From JARICQ01 sp964527205 (GTDB lineage: Bacteria > Bacillota > Clostridia > Tissierellales > Tissierellaceae): 19,886 nucleotides of DNA. The translations under genes and the position numbers were made by a program. The stretch covers positions 1 through 19,886 of the forward strand of contig CAZGQG010000033.1 in the NCBI GenBank assembly GCA_964527205.1, in the 5' to 3' direction. The notes under the pieces were generated by a model, which saw only the letters and a program-made list of their open reading frames with translations, was not told where the DNA came from and searched no databases. Positions 15,026 to 19,886 of this stretch are shown here, piece by piece. How positions within the stretch are numbered: the stretch's first letter is position 1; every line of letters begins with the position of its first letter.

Positions 15026-16482
15026 ATGAGTTTGTTTAATATAAGAGATTCTGTTCAAGAAGTAGCAGAAGCCATAGAGGCCATACTTAGGGTAGATGTA
15101 ACCATAATAGANNNNNNNNNNNNNNNNNNNNNNNNNNNNNNNNNNNNNNNNNNNNNNNNNNNNNNNNNNNNNNNNNNNNNNNNNNNNNNNNNNNNNNNNN
15201 NNNNNNNNNNNATAGAAGGTATACTTCCAAAGCTAGACAAGGATAATGAAGAAATTTTTAGGATGGAAAAAAAGCTGGATATAGGAGGAGAGAAGAAGAG
15301 CTTTATTATAAAGGTCCTACCAGTTATAGTAGATGGGAAGAAGACCAGCTCTATTATAGAAGTCCAAAAGACCTATGACCTAGTAAAGGATGCCTATAAG
15401 CTAATAGAGGGTCAAAGGCAGATAGTATTTAAGGATATAATGGGAGAGAGTAAAAAGCTCAATGAAGTAAAGAATATAGCAAGAGGAGTGGCAAATAGCA
15501 AAAGCTCAGTATTTTTAAGGGGAGAAAGTGGAACAGGAAAGGAACTATTTGCAAGGGCCATACACTATGAATCAAATAGAAAAAATGCACCCTTTATTGC
15601 AATCAACTGTGCCTCTATACCAGACAATCTGCTGGAATCAGAGCTCTTTGGCTATGAAGGTGGAGCCTTTACAGGAGCTAAGAAAGAGGGGAAGATGGGT
15701 AAGTTTGAACTTGCCAATAGGGGAACCTTGTTTTTAGATGAGATAGGAGACCTTCCCATCCACATACAGCCTAAACTCCTAAGGGCCCTACAAGAGCAAA
15801 GCTTTATGAGAGTTGGAGGCAAGGAAACCATAAATATAAATTTTAGACTTGTATCAGCAACAAATAGAAATATTGAAGAGATGGTATCAAATGGAGAGTT
15901 TAGAGAGGATTTATACTATAGATTAAATGTAATACCAATCAATATTCCTCCTCTTAGGGAAAGAAGAGAGGACATAGAATTATTAAGTGAATATCTCTTG
16001 GAGAAGAATTGTAGAAAATTAGGGAAAGAGAGAAAATATCTATCAGAGGAGCTAAGGCAAGTTATATACAGGTATTCATGGCCTGGAAATATAAGGGAGA
16101 TGGAGAATACAATTGAATATTTAGTAAATATAGTAAGGGGAGAGGAAATAAAGCTATCAGACCTTCCCAAGCATATAGCCAATAATCTCTTATTAGAATC
16201 CCAAAGAGAAGAAGACTTTCAAGGGTCCCTATCAGAAAAAATGGATAACTATGAAAAAGAGATTCTAAGGGAATATCTAGATAGCTTTGGATCCACCACT
16301 GAGGATAAAAAATTAATAGCAGAAAAATTAAATATAAATCTTTCTACCNNNNNNNNNNNNNNNNNNNNNNNNNNNNNNNNNNNNNNNNNNNNNNNNNNNN
16401 NNNNNNNNNNNNNNNNNNNNNNNNNNNNNNNNNNNNNNNNNNNNNNNNATATAGGAAATTAAGCAGACATAATTTGCAATAG
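15026..16482 (+). CDS. Sigma-54-dependent activator (two assembly gaps)
   Basis: A bacterial enhancer-binding protein that remodels sigma-54 RNA polymerase. After a short N-terminal sensor region (RDSVQEVAEAIEAILRVDVT) the first N-run intervenes. The remainder of the sensor, probably PAS-like (FIIKVLPVIVDGKKTSSIIE), then the AAA+ domain follow, with Walker A GESGTGKE (about 15521-15544), GAFTGA (15662-15679), Walker B TLFLDEIGDL (about 15724-15751), NFRLVSATNR and the arginine-finger region FREDLYYRLNV. The C-terminal Fis-type helix-turn-helix LIAEKLNINLST is cut by the second N-run. After it, reading from 16450 gives YRKLSRHNLQ and TAG at 16480-16482, a natural completion; the frame fixed by exactly 100 N ends instead at 16462 in IGN and is probably wrong. 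The target is most likely the downstream cyuA-like gene. Confidence 0.9.
15112..15211. other. Assembly gap (100 N) in the activator sensor region
   Basis: Exactly 100 N, the usual placeholder for a gap of unknown length. Sequence inside the N-terminal sensor domain is missing, so the true protein length cannot be stated. Confidence 0.98.
16349..16448. other. Assembly gap (100 N) in the activator HTH
   Basis: Exactly 100 N. Flanking codons read LNINLST before the gap and YRKL after it, adjacent parts of one Fis-type helix-turn-helix. The real missing sequence may therefore be only about two bases (or two plus a multiple of three). Confidence 0.95.
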
Positions 16483-16488
16483 TGAGAA
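16473..16488 (+). promoter_or_regulatory. Activator-binding palindrome, copy 1
   Basis: TTTGCAATAGTGAGAA, arms TTxGCA and TGxGAA separated by 4 bp. It is an imperfect version of copy 3 and overlaps the stop codon of the activator gene. Confidence 0.5.
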
Positions 16489-16492
16489 TTAA

Positions 16493-16508
16493 TTCCCATA
16501 AATGCGAA
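16493..16508 (+). promoter_or_regulatory. Activator-binding palindrome, copy 2
   Basis: TTCCCATAAATGCGAA, 11 of 12 arm positions identical to copy 3. It starts exactly 20 bp after copy 1, about two helical turns, so proteins would bind on the same face. Confidence 0.55.
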
Positions 16509-16529
16509 AGATAGGGAGGAGATAATTTT

Positions 16530-16550
16530 AAAGATTATTTAATCTTTTTT
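16530..16550 (+). terminator. Weak terminator after the activator gene
   Basis: AAAGATTA (16530-16537) with TAATCTTT (16540-16547), followed by a T-run to 16550. It is GC-poor and so possibly leaky. Confidence 0.5.
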
Positions 16551-16663
16551 CCTCTGGGAAAGTCTGGATTAGTTAAAAAACCTTAGAAAATCCTTAGGAT
16601 TATAGCTTATCCCCTTTAATATAAATTGATCTGTTCTATTTATATTAGAAAGAAAGAGAATAA

Positions 16664-16679
16664 TTCGCAATTCTGCGAA
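16664..16679 (+). promoter_or_regulatory. Activator-binding palindrome, copy 3 (perfect)
   Basis: TTCGCAATTCTGCGAA has perfect 6-bp arms around ATTC. It lies about 100 bp upstream of the sigma-54 -24 element, a typical enhancer distance. Confidence 0.65.
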
Positions 16680-16719
16680 AAATATAAAGTAAGCTATATA
16701 GACTTATAAAGAAAGAATG

Positions 16720-16751
16720 ACTCCTTAGCTAGGCTAGAGGGGTTATTTTTT
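16720..16751 (+). terminator. Terminator just upstream of the sigma-54 promoter
   Basis: ACTCCTTAG (16720-16728) pairs with CTAGAGGGGT (16734-16743) with one bulge and a G-U pair, followed by T-run 16746-16751. It would stop transcripts entering from the activator side and insulate the sigma-54 promoter. Confidence 0.65.
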
Positions 16752-16762
16752 CATATTTGCCT

Positions 16763-16780
16763 TTGGCATGGTAATTGCAA
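16763..16780 (+). promoter_or_regulatory. Sigma-54 (-24/-12) promoter of the cyuA-like gene
   Basis: TTGGCATGGTAATTGCAA matches the consensus TGGCAC-N5-TTGC. The invariant GG (16765-16766) and GC (16777-16778) are separated by exactly 10 bp. It is downstream of three enhancer-like palindromes and next to a sigma-54 activator gene. Confidence 0.85.
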
Positions 16781-16833
16781 TATATAATGTATAGATAGCT
16801 AAAAAGATCAATACTTAGAATGGGGTGTGGAAT

Positions 16834-18123
16834 GTGGATTTTAATGCTAAAAGAGAATACCTATTAAATATGATAAGAACAGAGACGGTTCCGGCTTTAG
16901 GTTGTACAGAGCCAGTGGCTGTTGCCTATGCAGCAGCAGTAGCAAAAAGGCATATGGACGTGGAAATAGAAGAAATGCATATCCTTACCAGTAAGAATAT
17001 ATTCAAAAATGGTAAGTCTGTTATGATACCTGGCACCAAGGAATGGGGTTTGGATTTGGCAGCAGCCCTGGGAATAGTAATTGGGGATCCAGAGGGAGGA
17101 TTAATGGTACTAAGGGATGTAGATAAGGGGTCAGTAAAAAGAGCCCATGAACTACTAGATAAAAAGCGAGTTAAGCTAGATTACATAGAAGAGTCAGCAA
17201 ATATATATGTGGAAATAAAACTTATATCTGGAGATAAGGAAGTTAAGGTAGAGTTAAAGGACTGCCATGATAAAATAGATGCTATTTATTTAGATGGCAA
17301 AGTTATTTACAAAAATCAGGGAAAAGAAGAAGGATCTAGAGATGAGGATTATTATCAAGCCCTTAAGAATATGAGCTTTAAGGAGATCAGAGAAATAATA
17401 GAATCCTATGGGCTAGAAGATATTGAATTTATAAAAGATGGGATCCAAATGAATAAAAATGCAGCAGAAAGAGGATTAACTGAAGATAGTGGCCTAAATG
17501 TAGGAAAGACCCTATATAAATTACAGGGAAAAGGGCTTCTAGGTGAGGATGAACCTACAAAGGCAAGGATAATGACCGCCAGTGCATCCGACGTGAGAAT
17601 GGGAGGGGGACTTTGTCCTATTATGACCAGTGGTGGTAGTGGTAACCAGGGTCTTGGAGTTATAGTTCCCATTGTAACCGTAGGAGAAGAGAGGGGACTT
17701 TCAAAGGAGAAAATATATAAGGCAGTGTTTTTTGGACATGTCCTTAATAAATATATCAAGCTATACACTGGGAAACTCTCAGCCATGTGCGGATGTGCTA
17801 TTGCAGCTGGAGTAGGCTCATCTGTTGGTATCACGTGGATGCTAGGTGGAGATGACAGGGACATAGCTGGAGCAGCTGAAAACCTACTTTCAAACCTAAC
17901 AGGAATGATATGTGATGGTGCCAAGGATAATTGTTCCTTAAAATTATCTACATCAGCCTATGAAGCTATAATTTCATCTTTCCTATCTCTGGAAGGTGTT
18001 AGGGTAAATCCCAACATAGGAATAATTGGAGAGACTATAGAGGATACTATTGAGAATTTGGGAATCCTTGCAAACAAGGGCTTTATGGAAGCTGACAATG
18101 TAATACTTGAGATAATTAATTAA
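16834..18123 (+). CDS. cyuA: L-cysteine desulfidase / serine dehydratase-like [4Fe-4S] enzyme (UPF0597, CyuA family)
   Basis: Family members break down L-cysteine to pyruvate, ammonia and sulfide using an oxygen-labile [4Fe-4S] cluster, and resemble the alpha chain of iron-sulfur serine dehydratase. Conserved cysteines are visible in VPALGCTEP near the N-terminus, in LSAMCGCAIAAGVGSSVGI, and in GMICDGAKDNCSLKLSTS near the end. SASDVRMGGG and TSGGSGNQGLG line the substrate pocket. I prefer GTG 16834, because GGGGTG (16822-16827) is 6 bp upstream; GTG 16825 would add three residues and has no ribosome site. About 429 residues, typical of the family. Expression is evidently sigma-54 dependent through the adjacent activator, so it is likely induced by an amino acid, perhaps cysteine. 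Substrate choice between cysteine and serine cannot be settled from sequence. Confidence 0.88.
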   Translation: MDFNAKREYLLNMIRTETVPALGCTEPVAVAYAAAVAKRHMDVEIEEMHILTSKNIFKNGKSVMIPGTKEWGLDLAAALGIVIGDPEGGLMVLRDVDKGSVKRAHELLDKKRVKLDYIEESANIYVEIKLISGDKEVKVELKDCHDKIDAIYLDGKVIYKNQGKEEGSRDEDYYQALKNMSFKEIREIIESYGLEDIEFIKDGIQMNKNAAERGLTEDSGLNVGKTLYKLQGKGLLGEDEPTKARIMTASASDVRMGGGLCPIMTSGGSGNQGLGVIVPIVTVGEERGLSKEKIYKAVFFGHVLNKYIKLYTGKLSAMCGCAIAAGVGSSVGITWMLGGDDRDIAGAAENLLSNLTGMICDGAKDNCSLKLSTSAYEAIISSFLSLEGVRVNPNIGIIGETIEDTIENLGILANKGFMEADNVILEIIN

Positions 18124-18147
18124 AACTGGACTTTGTCCAGTTTTTTT
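18122..18147 (+). terminator. Terminator of the cyuA-like gene
   Basis: AAAACTGGAC (18122-18131) pairs with GTCCAGTTTT (18135-18144) with loop TTT and T-run 18141-18147. It overlaps the stop codon end. Confidence 0.9.
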
Positions 18148-18226
18148 ATTTATCTGTAAGAATATGGTGCAATTATAGAATAAATAGGGTAAACTGGTAA
18201 TGTTAAGAGATATATGGGTATATATA

Positions 18227-18240
18227 AATAAGTGCTTATT
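18227..18240 (+). promoter_or_regulatory. Candidate operator before the capA-like gene
   Basis: AATAAGTGCTTATT is a 6+2+6 palindrome sharing the 10-bp core TAAGTGCTTA with the tetR operator, in the same orientation. It abuts the ribosome site (GAGGAGGGG from 18241), so a bound repressor would block the transcript start or elongation. Confidence 0.5.
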
Positions 18241-18251
18241 GAGGAGGGGTC

Positions 18252-19415
18252 ATGATTAAAAAAATAATATGGCTTTTTATAATTTTAGGATTGAGTTTTG
18301 GAATAATCATGGAAGTAGAAGCCCCAGAAGCTATCTTTTCATTCATTGAAGATAGGGTAGAGGCAGAGGATATAGATGGGATAAAGGATCAAGGAGAATA
18401 TATAGAAGCAGAGCTTATATCAGAAACAGAGATAAAGGAAATAGAAGATAAATCAGAAGAAATAGAAGAAATTCAAATATCCCTAGTGGGAGATATACTA
18501 TTTGATGCTAGTATAAGGGGGCATATAGATAGGGAAGGCTATGCTTATCCCTATGAATATGTTAAGGAATACTTTTTAAATGACGATCTAAGCATTGGAA
18601 ATCTTGAGACAAGCATCACCCGAGCTGGAGAAAAGTGGCCAGACAAGCAGTTTAACTTTAGATCTGATCCTAAAAACCTCCCTTATATGAAAGAAGCAGG
18701 CATAGAAGTAGTTTCCCTTGCCAACAACCATTCCTTGGATTATGGCTATGAGGGCCTAATAGATTCCTTGGATTATCTCCAAGAGGCTAATATCCATTCA
18801 GTGGGGGCAGGGAAGAATAGAGAAGAGGCAAGAAAAATAGTAATTATAGATAAAAATAATATAAAAATTGGAATACTAGGATTTTCAAGAGTAGTTCCAG
18901 ATGTAGGCTGGTGGGCAACAGGGGATAGACCTGGACTTGCAGGAGCCTATGATGGTCAATTAGAAGGAGCTTTAAATCTTATCCAAGCTGCAAAGGAAGA
19001 GGTTGACATACTTATAATTGCCATACATTGGGGCAAGGAACTCCATGAGGAGCCTAGAATAGAAGAGATAATAGCTGCAAAGAAAATGATAGATAGTGGT
19101 GCAGATGTTATAGCAGGTCATCATCCCCATGTTCTTCAGGGCATAGAAATATATAGGGGCAAGCCAATATTTTATAGTCTTGGGAATTTTATCTTTGGAA
19201 GTAGGAGTGATCTAACAGCTAATACCATGATTGCCCAGCTTAATTACGGGAATAAGGATTTAAAAAATATAGAAATAATACCCTTTAATATAGTTGGAGC
19301 TAGGCCAGTGGCAGTAGATGAAGATGGAAGAAGAGAGAAACTTGACTACCTACAAAAAATATCAAATCAATTTGGTACAAGGATAGAAGATGGAAAGATT
19401 AAAATAGAAGAATAA
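18252..19415 (+). CDS. CapA-family (PGA_cap) metallophosphatase-like surface protein
   Basis: A 387-residue protein with an N-terminal hydrophobic segment (residues 4-20) after two lysines: a signal anchor without an obvious cleavage site or lipobox. A Glu-rich spacer (about 32-75) leads to the CapA domain (PF09587) with ISLVGDILFD (76-85), GNLETSITRAGEKWPDKQFN, VVSLANNHSLDYG, ILGFSRV, IAIHWGKE, DVIAGHHPHVLQG and PIFYSLGNFIFG, all conserved metallophosphoesterase-like motifs. In Bacillus such proteins act in poly-gamma-glutamate capsule export, but no capB/capC or ligase gene is visible, so that role is not supported here. Related CapA proteins occur widely in clostridia with unknown function. 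GAGGAGGGG precedes the ATG. A TetR-type palindrome in the leader links it to the MMPL operon. The patatin gene starts 13 bp after the stop. Confidence 0.85.
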   Translation: MIKKIIWLFIILGLSFGIIMEVEAPEAIFSFIEDRVEAEDIDGIKDQGEYIEAELISETEIKEIEDKSEEIEEIQISLVGDILFDASIRGHIDREGYAYPYEYVKEYFLNDDLSIGNLETSITRAGEKWPDKQFNFRSDPKNLPYMKEAGIEVVSLANNHSLDYGYEGLIDSLDYLQEANIHSVGAGKNREEARKIVIIDKNNIKIGILGFSRVVPDVGWWATGDRPGLAGAYDGQLEGALNLIQAAKEEVDILIIAIHWGKELHEEPRIEEIIAAKKMIDSGADVIAGHHPHVLQGIEIYRGKPIFYSLGNFIFGSRSDLTANTMIAQLNYGNKDLKNIEIIPFNIVGARPVAVDEDGRREKLDYLQKISNQFGTRIEDGKIKIEE

Positions 19416-19428
19416 GAAGGTGATAAGT

Positions 19429-19886
19429 ATGTATGGACTAGTCTTAGAAGGTGGTGGTGCTAAGGGATCATATCATGCAGGAGTATACAGGGCTATAGAA
19501 GAGCTGGGAATTGAAATAGGCGGCATAGCAGGGTCCTCTATAGGAGCCCTTAATGGGGCTATGATATTGCAAGATGATTTAGAACAGTGGTATGGACTTT
19601 GGAATGACATATCTTATTCTATGATATTAGATATGGAAAATGAAGAAGTAAAGAAGATAAAGAACTTGAGTCTTTCTAAGGAAGATCTTAGTCTATTGGG
19701 AGAAACCATTAAAAGATTCCTTCGAAGTGGAGGTATAGAAACCACCAAGATCAAAGAAATAATAGAAGAGTATGTAGATGAGGAAAAAATAAGAAGTACA
19801 AACAAAGACTTTGGCATAGTTACCTTAAATCTTACAGAGAGAAAGGCAGTTAAAATATTCTTAGAGGATATACCAAAGGGAGACCT
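19429..19886 (+). CDS. Patatin-like phospholipase, N-terminal part
   Basis: Runs off the window after 152 codons. It starts at ATG 19429 with AGAAGGTG at 19415-19422. The N-terminus MYGLVLEGGGAKGSYHAGVY contains the glycine-rich oxyanion loop (GGGAKG) and is followed by GIAGSSIGALNGA with the nucleophile Ser in GxSxG. Together these define the patatin/RssA family of serine lipid acyl hydrolases. The catalytic Asp would lie beyond the window end. It has no signal peptide, so it is cytosolic and may act at the inner membrane face. The 13-bp gap after the capA-like gene indicates co-transcription and probable shared control. Whether it is a lipase or a regulatory paralogue cannot be told. Confidence 0.9.
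   Translation, partial: MYGLVLEGGGAKGSYHAGVYRAIEELGIEIGGIAGSSIGALNGAMILQDDLEQWYGLWNDISYSMILDMENEEVKKIKNLSLSKEDLSLLGETIKRFLRSGGIETTKIKEIIEEYVDEEKIRSTNKDFGIVTLNLTERKAVKIFLEDIPKGD

Larger units (their letters stand above)
16483..16833. other. Non-coding regulatory region between activator and cyuA-like gene
   Basis: I find no credible gene in these 351 bp. In order they hold the end of palindrome copy 1, palindrome copy 2, a weak terminator, a stretch with a perfect AT-rich inverted repeat (16617-16626 with 16638-16647, 10 bp), palindrome copy 3, a GC-richer terminator (16720-16751), the sigma-54 promoter and the start region of the next gene. The length fits DNA looping between enhancer sites and a -24/-12 promoter. 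No T-box or known riboswitch core was recognised. Confidence 0.7.

Noticed and set aside
15026..16462. Activator ORF read straight through both N-runs to TAA 16460-16462
   Set aside because: Frame across 100-N placeholders is arbitrary; the post-gap frame YRKLSRHNLQ-TAG completes the helix-turn-helix.
17406..17924. 172-codon minus-strand ORF inside the cyuA-like gene
   Set aside because: Composition is that of reversed coding sequence (Pro/Ser-rich) and the sense frame has clear family motifs.
1..19886. CRISPR arrays, tRNA/rRNA genes, insertion sequences or prophage genes
   Set aside because: I found no regularly spaced repeats, no transposase or phage proteins, and no tRNA-like cloverleaf or rRNA stretches on reading the window.

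Overview
The window looks like a chromosomal scaffold from a low-GC, strictly anaerobic Firmicute of the Clostridia/Tissierellia type. The evidence is the AT-rich, purine-biased coding strand, strong AGGAGG-type ribosome sites with TTG/GTG starts, an adenosylcobalamin-dependent ribonucleotide reductase, a clostridial [4Fe-4S] cysteine desulfidase/serine dehydratase-like enzyme under sigma-54 control, a bacterial-microcompartment shell protein, and a gene that makes sense only if UGA is read as selenocysteine. Two runs of exactly 100 N show that this is a draft scaffold.

Layout. (1) 1-2738 is the 3' end of a microcompartment operon: the tail of a BMC shell protein, a flavoprotein with an EutQ-like C-terminal tail, and an adenine deaminase, closed by a terminator. 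This points to a purine-catabolic microcompartment whose main part lies to the left. (2) 2876-4342 is a DUF445 membrane protein. (3) 4445-6577 is class II ribonucleotide reductase (nrdJ), preceded by an extended -10 promoter overlapped by a 20-bp palindrome, with an NrdR-like box whose centre is 31 bp from the palindrome centre. (4) 6635-6883 (minus) is a small thioredoxin-fold protein with an in-frame UGA at codon 11, a strong ribosome site upstream of it and a SECIS-like hairpin downstream: a likely selenoprotein that an ordinary ORF caller truncates. (5) 7113-7640 is a PgpA-type phosphatase. (6) 7694-9803 (minus) holds arginase followed by a PepT-like M20 peptidase. (7) 9957-10637 is RNase HI with a viroplasmin-like N-terminus. 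(8) 10694-14317 (minus) is a TetR regulator and a large MMPL/RND exporter with an internally repeated, Met-rich extracytoplasmic domain. (9) 14484-14906 (minus) is dCMP deaminase. (10) 15026-16482 is a sigma-54 activator interrupted by both assembly gaps. It is followed by a 351-bp regulatory region with three copies of a palindrome and a -24/-12 promoter driving the CyuA-like gene at 16834-18123. (11) 18252-19886 is a CapA-like protein and the start of a patatin-like lipase.

How the genes fit together. The left end handles purine (adenine) breakdown, and arginase, the peptidase and CyuA fit an amino-acid-fermenting life. NrdJ and dCMP deaminase both feed dNTP pools. The sigma-54 activator is a local switch for cyuA. 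The 10-bp core of the probable TetR operator recurs in the leader of the capA-like gene, so the exporter and the CapA/patatin pair may share an envelope-related regulon. The most notable items are the UGA-containing thioredoxin-like gene, the purine-microcompartment edge, and the sigma-54 circuit with its mis-framed assembly gap.
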